Shown here piece by piece: positions 26,501 to 33,122 of a stretch of 64,000 nucleotides of DNA. The stretch covers positions 248,001 to 312,000 of the forward strand of contig NZ_RWIU01000004.1 of the NCBI RefSeq assembly GCF_003944765.1, read 5' to 3'. Under the pieces are notes generated by a model. It was not told where the DNA came from. It worked only from the letters and a program-made list of their open reading frames with translations, and made no database searches. This DNA is from Hymenobacter perfusus (GTDB lineage Bacteria > Bacteroidota > Bacteroidia > Cytophagales > Hymenobacteraceae). Position 1 is the stretch's first letter. Each line of letters starts with the position of its first letter. A program made the position numbers and the translations under genes.

Positions 26501-27021
26501 GCAGCTCGCTGGTGGCCATTGAGAAGATTACGAAGGCCATCTTCCAAGCCGTGACGGGCGTGGAGCCGCCCCACAATTTCCGCGTCATCCTGGCCGACAA
26601 CCCCAAGGAAGCCACCACCAACGGCGGCGTGCTATTCGAAGAAAAAACCACCACCGACTACGACAACATCAAGCCCGTGAAGTACAGCGGCGCCGTGGAA
26701 GGCACCGAGCTCAACCAGCAGCGTCTGAAGCTAAACCAAGTAGATGCCGAGCTGAAAAACACGGTGCTGGATAACGTCCGCAACTACCTCACCCTGGTGC
26801 TGGAAGGCGACGAAGTGGCTCCGCTGCTGCGCGAAGTAGGCGTGGACGTGGACCGTCAGCGCGTGAAAGACATTCTGCTCCGCGAAATCGAGGACAGCCT
26901 GAGCCTGGGTCTGCACCAGTTTCAGCGCCAGCTTTCCTCCGACGAGACCCTGCCGGAAACTCTGTTCTTCCTACCGCTGAAACAGGCGCTGTATAACCTG
27001 AGCCGCGAGCTGCAGGCGTAG
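23557..27021 (+). CDS. Large protein with C-terminal actin/Hsp70-type ATPase fold
   Basis: This protein has 1154 residues. The C-terminal half contains the actin/Hsp70 superfamily phosphate-1 motif FAVDFGTTNTH (Asp594) and phosphate-2 motif NIDIGGGTTDLLLF (Asp827, with Thr832-Thr833-Asp834), plus a probable adenosine-side loop FSGKGSLYL (residues 968-976). The first ~580 residues match nothing I know: an N-terminal helical part (about 60-150) and a beta-rich part. It lacks the Hsp70 substrate-binding domain, so it is not DnaK. Distant similarity to SrfB-type virulence proteins is possible. Next to a tubulin-like GTPase and MotA/B-like proteins, it may be a cytosolic ATPase or filament of the same machine. 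ATPase fold is well supported; role is not known. Confidence 0.82.
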   Translation: MAKVLRLHNNGSQQVQGWQKTAPVTSTEINTVTDPAGGKSRNLAVSIPTPFARMHLFETAFDFLAREGQRNPGSVYHELTTHFWDLLELLYNYHLYTQAGRKITLRRWNAEAEIRRMRQDEGTRLLGETLQLYMQDERFRDFSDMYLVYYESPELAGGTRLLGGTSPLTILFTGPAVTPLDLERPQARGHYFDQQTVLLEDRDPQFREFVYELFLAYPQLQRREFAGSVYAGFDRAKINQLQMQGDRSAQQFAARYPALADVQGNLVSVKGVPLPGRADQSAVTSSDLFIQPTRESTTGRPRPLVLRPNLTMPGANYLNGQPWDDRTPVPYYDEVALESRVLPGKGFKYPYLTVGDLLEDSLVELPYELNTQRFHTGKVTFQYGADGQGRARFPYLLPLKQAFFEYFTENELAELLTFTIDLSHVRVQLRVPVQAGRFITFERSYYHNPQNPKDAQGREILEKGRIVKAAVGVGVFPFYKVRYQPEYNDLYKVMLVDADNAPTMLNRRYDLTFFVNGERITEQGAARRATRYERTQKSMATAGSTYYEVTGTHFDLAELTCPPATIGAEPARGLFVPRWRELDRGTRRFTFAVDFGTTNTHIAYADSPSAHPRPLTIGEADVQVEWLHAPVADQGLSAAQRYRTGAGQIWDNIATLQNREFVPSFLGEGGSVYEFPIRTAVCETTSFANEPAKVLSNINIGFSINTENTAELPQNRFITNLKWSAELDPQGVSRIEAFFREILLLLRHKAALHGGILEDTRVVWFAPLSFDGFLRNQFQQVWDESFRQVFKANRPTICLTESVAPYYYLTATNQVVPNRDENVVNIDIGGGTTDLLLFADQKPAYSTSFRFAGDDLWGDGYARVQGAPKQNGLLRLGVGHVESLPDSEQNQEYKGYLRAALSNNDFGSADVTSLLFKYDDALRFTQALGLGKGRQLRVLFYLHYTSIIYHTAQLTKHLGLKTPRYLCFSGKGSLYLRLLAGGSSLVAIEKITKAIFQAVTGVEPPHNFRVILADNPKEATTNGGVLFEEKTTTDYDNIKPVKYSGAVEGTELNQQRLKLNQVDAELKNTVLDNVRNYLTLVLEGDEVAPLLREVGVDVDRQRVKDILLREIEDSLSLGLHQFQRQLSSDETLPETLFFLPLKQALYNLSRELQA

Positions 27022-27023
27022 CT

Positions 27024-27494
27024 ATGTGCGAAACAGTAAATATCAATGCTGAAGTACTCAGGCTACGGCAGAGTCGACTGATGCAGGAGGATGGCCAGTA
27101 TCTTGTGTTCGATGAAGCAATTGCAAGAATTCTGTCTGCTAGAAATGTGGAGCATATTCCTCTATTATGTCAGGGGTTTGACGACGCCACGGAGCATTAT
27201 GAGGTTATGTTTGGACTAATTCATGCCGTAGAAGGATACCATAAAATTGCTAGTCCTGAAGTAGCTACGGGGTATTTTATCAAATCTATATCAGTAATGG
27301 TTCCGCATGCTTCTGAATGGGCGAAGCAAATGCTAAGACGATTCCTTAATAAAGCTGACGACAGACAAATTTTGCGGAAAAGTTTGGCAGCTGCAGAAAC
27401 AAATGACTGGACAATGGCTGTCAAACTGCTGCAAAAAATTGCATCTGAAGATGCAGAGCGTTTTAATCAAGCAGTAGTAGAAGTTCTGGACTAA
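27024..27494 (+). CDS. Imm30-like small protein, AT-rich
   Basis: This 156-residue protein resembles the immunity protein 30 group: HYEVMFGLIHAVEGYH at about residues 57-72 and HASEWAKQMLRRFLN at about 95-109 are its most typical segments. No signal peptide or membrane helix. It starts two bases after the stop of the actin-like gene, yet it is much richer in A+T (20 G or C in the 60 bases from 27241), so it looks inserted. Imm30 proteins are usually found downstream of polymorphic toxins; no toxin is seen here. Assignment is from memory of the motif and moderate. Confidence 0.6.
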   Translation: MCETVNINAEVLRLRQSRLMQEDGQYLVFDEAIARILSARNVEHIPLLCQGFDDATEHYEVMFGLIHAVEGYHKIASPEVATGYFIKSISVMVPHASEWAKQMLRRFLNKADDRQILRKSLAAAETNDWTMAVKLLQKIASEDAERFNQAVVEVLD

Positions 27495-27549
27495 ATGCAT
27501 CAATGTAGCTATCCGCTCTTGCCCCCCAACCTACTACCCCAAACACCTT

Positions 27550-29013
27550 ATGACCCTTTCCCGCCGCGTTGCTTCCCTGCTTACCGGCCTGCTGCTGCTC
27601 GCGGCGGGCGGCCATGCCCAAACGCCCCTCGGCCAGCCCACGCTGGAGGAGCGCAAAGTGCAAATCTGGTGCGCCACGGCCAGGTTTGTGTTTGAAGATA
27701 CCGGCCACCCCGAACTGAAAAGCCAGCTGAAATGCGGCGGCCCGCTGAAGGACTTTGCCGGTAGCATCAAAGCCGACGAGCAGCGCGTGTACTCGGCGCT
27801 GTACCAGCCGCTGGAAGTACAGGGCGCGATGTACAAGGGCCTGGGCTCCGACAACTCCCGCCTGCAGACGCTGGTGCGCGAAATCATCAACCGGCTGCGC
27901 ACCTCTCCGGCCCGCAAGGGCAATGCCGTCCGGCTGGCCGGCGTGACGAAGCTGGAAACCGCCCTGAAAAACTACCTCGACCAGGGCACGCCCATCGGCG
28001 ACCTGCCCGCCGCCGAAGCCACCGCCGAAACCGAAGCCGTCGACACCACCGCCACCACCGACGAGGCTACGGCCGCTGCCCCCGGCGACGCGGGCCTGGA
28101 CGAAGCCGGCGTCGCCACGGCCGCTACGCCCGCGGCCGTCGGTACCGGCGAGAGCCTGATGAACAAGTTTTTTGGTCCGTTAGCCCTGATTCTGGCGCTG
28201 CTGAGTTTGGTGCTGTACGCCCTGCTGAAGCGTAGCATCGGGGCTTCCTGGAAGGAAATCAACGCCCGCATCGACAAGCGCCGCGACGATATTGCCGCCC
28301 TGCAAAGTAGCCCCGGCAGTGGTGCTGGTGCCGGCAAAACGGCCGAGCGGTTCTCGCCGGCCCAGCTGCGCGAGTTGGAGCAGTTGATTCAGCAACGAGT
28401 GGAGCAGGAATTGCAGAAGCGTCAGTCGGCGCCGAAACCAGGTGCTGCTGCGGTAGCTCCCGCCAAGTCTGCCCCGCCGCGTGCGCCGCAGCCCGTTGCG
28501 CCGGTTTCGGTGCCCGTGGCTCTTCCTGCGCCTGTTGTAGCGCCGGCCCCAGCCCCGGTTCAGCCCACGCAAGCGCCGACTGCTACGCCTGCGGCCTATT
28601 CCGCTACCTCGCCCGACGAGTTCGATACTCTCGTGCCTCCCGTACAGCTTCCGCCACCGTCGGCTGCTCCGCCCGCTGTACCCGCCGCCGACCTGCCCCG
28701 CACGCGCTACGTGAAGGTGCCCGTAAACGGCGTGTTCAACGAGTACGACTTCTCCGACGAGCCCCAGCACGACAGCATCTACGAGATTCACCAGGACCCG
28801 CAGTGGCCCGAGCTGGCCACGTTCAGCGTGACTTCCAACCCGGCCGTACACGCCTACGCCATCCAGAGCGCGCAATACTCCTTGCGCGAAGCCTGTAAGT
28901 ACCAGCAGCCCGTCGGCCCGGTAACGCGCATCGTGACGGAGGAGGAAGGCGTGCTGCGCAAAGTAGCCGGCGCTTGGCAGATTGAGCAGAAAGCCGCCAT
29001 CCGGTTTGAGTAA
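27550..29013 (+). CDS. Single-pass membrane protein with long Pro/Ala-rich linker
   Basis: I do not recognise this 487-residue protein, but its layout is clear. A signal peptide (residues 1-23) leads to a periplasmic domain with two Cys (41 and 62) that could form a disulfide. An acidic Ala/Thr-rich linker (about 150-200) precedes one membrane helix (207-226). A charged, helical segment (232-290) follows, then a Pro/Ala-rich stretch (about 290-390) and a compact C-terminal domain (about 395-487, starting RYVKVPVNGVFNEYDF). It thus spans the cytoplasmic membrane and could link the periplasmic lipoprotein to the cytosolic tubulin- or actin-like proteins. That link is inference. Confidence 0.72.
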   Translation: MTLSRRVASLLTGLLLLAAGGHAQTPLGQPTLEERKVQIWCATARFVFEDTGHPELKSQLKCGGPLKDFAGSIKADEQRVYSALYQPLEVQGAMYKGLGSDNSRLQTLVREIINRLRTSPARKGNAVRLAGVTKLETALKNYLDQGTPIGDLPAAEATAETEAVDTTATTDEATAAAPGDAGLDEAGVATAATPAAVGTGESLMNKFFGPLALILALLSLVLYALLKRSIGASWKEINARIDKRRDDIAALQSSPGSGAGAGKTAERFSPAQLRELEQLIQQRVEQELQKRQSAPKPGAAAVAPAKSAPPRAPQPVAPVSVPVALPAPVVAPAPAPVQPTQAPTATPAAYSATSPDEFDTLVPPVQLPPPSAAPPAVPAADLPRTRYVKVPVNGVFNEYDFSDEPQHDSIYEIHQDPQWPELATFSVTSNPAVHAYAIQSAQYSLREACKYQQPVGPVTRIVTEEEGVLRKVAGAWQIEQKAAIRFE

Positions 29014-29025
29014 AAGCCGAGTTGA

Positions 29026-29184
29026 GCAGCCCCGGAGGGGCAGTATGTTGGTAGAACAAGAACGGTATTTGACGACTGAGCCCCAGCGGGGCGACACTTC
29101 CGTTCAACGAATGGTGTCGCCCCGCTGGGGCTTTTGCTCTGTTACTTTCTGCGTTTACTACCGATATGACGCCCCGCTGGGGCT
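29026..29184. repeat. Palindromic repeat family I (CCCCAGCGGGGCG type)
   Basis: A perfect 19-bp stem (29079-29097 with 29114-29132, AGCCCCAGCGGGGCGACAC and its complement) followed by TTTT. A third half copy (GACGCCCCGCTGGGGCT, 29168-29184) and a related GCAGCCCCGGAGGGGC element (29026-29041) flank it. It lies between the linker protein gene and the MotA-like gene and can act as a terminator or attenuator. Confidence 0.88.
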
Positions 29185-29218
29185 ACTCACTCGTTTTTCG
29201 CTGTAGCTTCGTAGCCTT

Positions 29219-30679
29219 ATGCTTGAAATCATCCTCGAAATCCTGGTGGTGGCTGTGGTGGTCGGGCTGCAGATTCGCACGTTTCTGCAGACGCGCGCCG
29301 CGGCCCGGCGGCTGGGCCAGCTGTATCCGTCCAAGGAAAGCCTGCGGGTGGAGCACCGCATTGTGCTGCCCGACGGCCGCGACCTGCCCGAATACGCCGC
29401 CGACGCGCCGCCTGAATCCTTCGCCTCCAACCTCATCAAGGCCGAAAACGCCTCGCCCGAGTTTCAGGAAATCCTGCTCGACACCAACGACTACCTGCGC
29501 CACAACAAGGGCGCGGCGGCCGACTTTGGCATCCTGAAAGATATATCGGAGCGCCAGAGCCAGGTTCTCGACAACTCGGTGCAGGCCAACGTGGCCACGC
29601 CTTTGTACCTGGGCTTGCTGGGCACGTTTCTGGGCGTGATTCTGGGTCTGGTGGGCATTGCCCGCAACGGCGTTTCGGATGAAAACGCGCTGACGCCCTT
29701 CCTCACCGGCGTGCTCATTGCCATGACGGGCTCCTTCGTGGGGCTGCTGCTCACGCTGCTCGGCAACGGCGTACTGCGCCAGGCCCGCGAGCAGCTCGAC
29801 CGGCTCCAGAATCAGTACTACACTTTCCTGCAGGCCCGCCTGCTGCCGGTGCTGCACGCCGATATGGCCAGCTCGCTCACCAACCTCAAGTCGGTGCTCG
29901 ATGCGTTCAACCAGCAGTTTGTGGGCCAGGTGGAGCTGTTCAACCCGCTCATGGAGAAGGTGACGCAGAACATCCGGGTGCAGAGCGACTTCCTGGAGCG
30001 CCTCGATACCATCGGCTACGACAAGATGGCGGCGGCCAATATTCTGGTGTTTGAGAAGGTGCGCGAGTCGGCGGAAATGTTCAGCGCCTTCACCGGCTAC
30101 CAGCAGCGCCTTAACGAGATGCTGCAGAACGGCTACCACTCGGCCGAGGCCGTGAACAGCATCCTGGACCGTCTGCGGGGCTTTGAAAAAGGCATCAACG
30201 ACCTGGGCCAGTACATCGGCGGCAACAACAACTCGGTGCAGTTGATGCTGGATTTCTTCCAGAAGCACCAGCTGGAGCTGCGCAACCTGAAGGACCGCGC
30301 CGAGCAGCACATCGACCAGGCCGGCGTCGGCCTCGCCGACGTGATGAACAAGCGTCTGGCCTACAACGAGCGGCAGGCCCAGCTGGCCTACGAGAAGTGG
30401 CAGCAGTATTTCGAGCAGCTCAACGCCGATAACGTCTTCGAGAAGCTGCTGAAACAGCTGGAGCCCTTCCAGAACCTCAACGTGCAGCAGGCCGACCTCA
30501 GCCGCGACGTAACCGCCACCCAGCGCGAGCTGCTGCGCAAAGTGGAAATCGATTCCCAGATTCAGGCCAAGCTGCTGCTGGAGCTGTCCAACCTGAACAC
30601 GGTGCTTGTGAAAGCCACGTCCAAGAATAGCTTTCAGCGGTTTATGGACAAGCTGTTTGGCGGTGTGAAGCCGCAGTAG
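29219..30679 (+). CDS. MotA/TolQ/ZorA-like proton-channel protein with long coiled tail
   Basis: The protein has 486 residues. Helix one is at about 2-17. The key pair of helices is at 127-148 (TPLYLGLLGTFLGVILGLVG) and 162-183 (LTGVLIAMTGSFVGLLLTLLG); this matches the TolQ/ExbB/MotA pattern of P-x-x-G-L-L-G-T-F/V-x-G followed by A-M/L-x-T-x-x-G-L. After residue 190 about 300 residues are helical and charged (probable coiled coil), as in the intracellular tail of ZorA of Zorya anti-phage systems. With the MotB-like protein it should form an H+-driven stator in the inner membrane. A DUF2695 gene lies between the two on the other strand. Channel fold strongly supported; Zorya-type function not shown. 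Confidence 0.83.
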   Translation: MLEIILEILVVAVVVGLQIRTFLQTRAAARRLGQLYPSKESLRVEHRIVLPDGRDLPEYAADAPPESFASNLIKAENASPEFQEILLDTNDYLRHNKGAAADFGILKDISERQSQVLDNSVQANVATPLYLGLLGTFLGVILGLVGIARNGVSDENALTPFLTGVLIAMTGSFVGLLLTLLGNGVLRQAREQLDRLQNQYYTFLQARLLPVLHADMASSLTNLKSVLDAFNQQFVGQVELFNPLMEKVTQNIRVQSDFLERLDTIGYDKMAAANILVFEKVRESAEMFSAFTGYQQRLNEMLQNGYHSAEAVNSILDRLRGFEKGINDLGQYIGGNNNSVQLMLDFFQKHQLELRNLKDRAEQHIDQAGVGLADVMNKRLAYNERQAQLAYEKWQQYFEQLNADNVFEKLLKQLEPFQNLNVQQADLSRDVTATQRELLRKVEIDSQIQAKLLLELSNLNTVLVKATSKNSFQRFMDKLFGGVKPQ

Positions 30680-30982
30680 CTACAGTAGCTTTTCGAACTT
30701 CTCTTCCACGTTAGCCAATACTTCGCAGTCGCAGTAGCCCCCATGCGTTGCCAGCCATTCAGATGTATTAGCTACTGGTAGATTGCGGGACTGCAAAAAA
30801 AGGTGCGTGAGTCGGAGCGTATCATCGCACTCTTCTTCACCTAATTGTTCGTCCAGATAGTCAAACAGCTCTTTAAGATTGGATAATGAAACAGGCATAG
30901 CAGCCAGCAGCTCATGTTGCTGCTTTTGTTTAACACTTGCCAATAAAGCCTTCCGTTTCTGCTTTTCGTCTTTGCTGCTCAT
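30680..30982 (-). CDS. DUF2695-family small protein
   Basis: From the Met at 30982 it has 100 residues and begins with a Lys-rich helix (SSKDEKQKRKALL). The C-terminus LATHGGYCDCEVLANVEEKF is the hallmark of DUF2695, with two Cys in CDC that might bind metal. It ends exactly one base after the end of the MotA-like gene (stops abut), and its start is 34 bases from the MotB-like start on the opposite strand. So it sits antisense between two motor genes that are normally adjacent. Function unknown. A longer start at 31051 would overlap the MotB-like gene and is rejected. Confidence 0.8.
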   Translation of the reverse strand: MSSKDEKQKRKALLASVKQKQQHELLAAMPVSLSNLKELFDYLDEQLGEEECDDTLRLTHLFLQSRNLPVANTSEWLATHGGYCDCEVLANVEEKFEKLL

Positions 30983-31016
30983 TGCCAGATAGTCAGTCGG
31001 CAAGATACATTCCATC

Positions 31017-31694
31017 ATGAACAACGCCACCTCCAACAACCGCCAAAACAATGACTTCTTCTGGCCCAGCTACGTGGACCTGATGACGTCCTTGTTCGTG
31101 GTGATGCTGGTGCTGTTTGTGTACAGCTTCAAGCTGTTCAAGGACCGGGAAGGGGAGTTGAAGCAGGCCAACGGCGAGCTGAAAGCCAAGGCCGCCGAGC
31201 TGGAGCAGATTACCAAAATCCGCCGCTCTTTGCAGCAGCTGGAAGGCCGCTACTTCCGCTACGACCCTACCAATGAGCGGCACGAGCTGCTGGTGCCCGT
31301 GCAGTTCAAAGCCGGCCGCGACGAAATCCAGGACAGCTACAAGCCCGCGTTGCTGCAGGCCGGCCGCACCCTGCGCACGGTTCTCAAGAGCATCAAAACC
31401 GACCAGCCCGTGCGCTACCTCGTGATTGTGGAGGGCATGGCCGCCCGCTACCCCCAGGGCGACCCGCGCAACGCCCGCGAGGAGCAAACCACCTACCAGC
31501 TCAGCTACCGCCGCGCCCTCAACCTGCTCAACCTCTGGAAGCAGAACGGCCTCAATTTCGGTCAGGACCGTGGTATTGAACTCATCATCGGGGGTAGCGG
31601 CTTCTACGGCACCGGCCGCTACCAGGGCCGCCGCGAAGGCGACAACAAACGCTTCCTGATTCAGGTGATTCCGAAGGTGGGGCGGATGCAATAA
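31017..31694 (+). CDS. MotB/OmpA/ZorB-like motor subunit
   Basis: This 225-residue protein has a short cytosolic N-terminus and one membrane helix at about 19-40 (YVDLMTSLFVVMLVLFV); Asp21 at its beginning corresponds to the proton-carrying Asp of MotB and ZorB. A charged helix (about 42-75) follows, then an OmpA-like peptidoglycan-binding domain (about 95-222: VQFKAGRDEI, RYLVIVEGMA, LSYRRALNLLNLW, RFLIQVIPK). It therefore pairs with the MotA-like protein and ties the motor to the cell wall. It is the last gene of the locus; hairpin and repeat follow. Start as given by the conserved Asp position. Confidence 0.85.
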   Translation: MNNATSNNRQNNDFFWPSYVDLMTSLFVVMLVLFVYSFKLFKDREGELKQANGELKAKAAELEQITKIRRSLQQLEGRYFRYDPTNERHELLVPVQFKAGRDEIQDSYKPALLQAGRTLRTVLKSIKTDQPVRYLVIVEGMAARYPQGDPRNAREEQTTYQLSYRRALNLLNLWKQNGLNFGQDRGIELIIGGSGFYGTGRYQGRREGDNKRFLIQVIPKVGRMQ

Positions 31695-31704
31695 TACCTC
31701 ACGC

Positions 31705-31724
31705 CCCAGGGCTGAAGCCCTGGG
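31705..31724. terminator. Small hairpin after the MotB-like gene
   Basis: CCCAGGGC-TGAA-GCCCTGGG stem-loop (8 bp), ten bases after the stop codon. It has no T-run on the plus strand, so it is a weak terminator candidate or a short dispersed repeat. Confidence 0.5.
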
Positions 31725-31740
31725 CTACGTAGCGTTGATA

Positions 31741-31846
31741 CGATGTAGAGACGCAATATTTTGCGTCTCGTCGTTGCTGACGTTGTTCAGATGGCGCAGG
31801 ACCGGTCGTTCAATGACGAGACGCAAAATATTGCGTCTCTACATCG
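31741..31846. repeat. Palindromic repeat family A, copy 2
   Basis: Inverted repeat with the symmetric arms CGATGTAGAGACGCAATATT and its complement. Both arms have the nested GAGACGCAA-TATT-TTGCGTCTC hairpin. It fills the gap between the convergent MotB-like and PepSY genes. Confidence 0.92.
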
Positions 31847-31874
31847 TTTATGGCTAACTCAAACAGCCGCTGAA

Positions 31875-33014
31875 TTATACCGCTTGTAGCCGCGGCTGCT
31901 TCTTCCGGGTTTTGTTGCGCCGGCCCCACCAGATGATGGTGCCGGTGACGGGCAGGCTGGCGCAGATCAAGCTCACCAGAAACGCCACCAGCTTGCCGCC
32001 GAAGCCCAGAATCTGGCCCACATGCAGGTCGTAGTTCATGTCAGAAAGCTTGGTGCCGGCGCTTTTGGTGGCGTGGAAGCGGGTTTCCAGCAGCTGGCCC
32101 GATACCGGGTGAAAGGCGTACTCGTCGCGGTGATAGTAGTGCAGGGTTTTTTGGTAGGTCCAGCAGAATGCGGGGTCTTTGCCAGTGCCGGTGGGGCCCA
32201 GCAGAATCATCTCGTGGGTGGGGGAAAAGCGGCGCGCTGTGCGGTACACCACGTCAGGTAGGGGCTGGGCGGCGGCGGCGGCGGTTTGTAGCGTGTCGAG
32301 CCTGGTTTTCATGATTTCCTGCGGGGCGGGGCGGCCGCCATCCACGGCCAGCACCAGCGGCTCCAGCAGCCATGGATACAGCATAAATAGGCCCGACAGC
32401 GCCAGCACTAGCCCGATGCTGGCCGCATAGAAGCCCAGCACGTTATGCAAATCGTAGTTGACGCGCCGCCAGCGGGCACCCCACTTGATGGTGAAGCGCT
32501 GCTTGCGTTCCTGCTTGCGCTTGGGCCACCACAGCACCAGGCCTGTGAGCAGCATCACCACGAACACGCTCACGCCGCCGCCCACCACCCACTTCGCCAC
32601 TGCCTCGGGCAGCAGCAGGTGCATGTGGATTTCCTGCACAATGGTGAAGAAGTGCGTACGCAAATCCTGCTCGTGCAACACCTGCCCCGTGTAGGGGTTC
32701 AGGGACACCATAATGGGCGCGCCGGCCTTATCCGTAAAGAACACGGTGGCCGCCCGTTCCGGCCCGAAATACGTGACCCAGGTGGTGGCCGCCGCCACGT
32801 CGGGATGAGTCGCCAGCGCGGCGGCCTGCAGCTGCGAGGGAAGCACGTAGGCCGATTGTTGCACCTCCACTTTGCGCCACGACTCCGTGAAGTCCCGGAT
32901 ATCGTCCTGAAACACGAAAATAGCCCCCGTCAGGCTCACGATGAACACAATCAGTCCCGAGGCCAGCCCCAGCCACAGGTGCAGCTTTCCGACGGTTTTT
33001 TTGAACGTGCTCAT
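31875..33014 (-). CDS. PepSY-associated membrane protein (putative siderophore reductase)
   Basis: From the Met at 33014 it has 379 residues. The start FKKTVGKLHLWLGLASGLIVFIVSLTGAIFVF in pieces is the first helix of PepSY-TM proteins. Four helices are seen (about 14-35, 145-167, 200-222 and 335-358), with His residues at helix ends (HLWLGL, EIHMHLL, DLHNVLGF, DLHVGQILG) suitable for heme or metal. Members next to siderophore receptors probably reduce ferric siderophores in the periplasm. It is downstream of a TonB-dependent siderophore receptor, with a palindrome in the gap. Role inferred from family and neighbour. Confidence 0.88.
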   Translation of the reverse strand: MSTFKKTVGKLHLWLGLASGLIVFIVSLTGAIFVFQDDIRDFTESWRKVEVQQSAYVLPSQLQAAALATHPDVAAATTWVTYFGPERAATVFFTDKAGAPIMVSLNPYTGQVLHEQDLRTHFFTIVQEIHMHLLLPEAVAKWVVGGGVSVFVVMLLTGLVLWWPKRKQERKQRFTIKWGARWRRVNYDLHNVLGFYAASIGLVLALSGLFMLYPWLLEPLVLAVDGGRPAPQEIMKTRLDTLQTAAAAAQPLPDVVYRTARRFSPTHEMILLGPTGTGKDPAFCWTYQKTLHYYHRDEYAFHPVSGQLLETRFHATKSAGTKLSDMNYDLHVGQILGFGGKLVAFLVSLICASLPVTGTIIWWGRRNKTRKKQPRLQAV

Positions 33015-33031
33015 AGTGAGGCAGAAAACGA

Positions 33032-33112
33032 CTGTCATTCCGAGCGAAGCGAGGAATCTGGGTTTACCTTTTGATGAGTACGCCAGATTCCTCGCTTCGC
33101 TCGGAATGACAG
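33032..33112. repeat. Palindromic repeat family B, copy 1
   Basis: Arms CTGTCATTCCGAGCGAAGCG and its complement, separated by about 25 bases. Lies between the siderophore receptor and the PepSY protein gene. The second copy is at 39011-39106. Confidence 0.93.
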
Positions 33113-33122
33113 CCGGTAAAAA

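Noticed and set aside
24352..26574. Two long antisense frames in the actin-like gene
   Set aside because: Low-complexity translation; plus-strand motifs are decisive.
23557..27021. Classification as DnaK/Hsp70
   Set aside because: The ATPase half is C-terminal and there is no substrate-binding domain.
19785..31694. Classification as a Zorya system
   Set aside because: Only the ZorA/ZorB-like pair is present; no ZorC, ZorD helicase or ZorE nuclease was seen.
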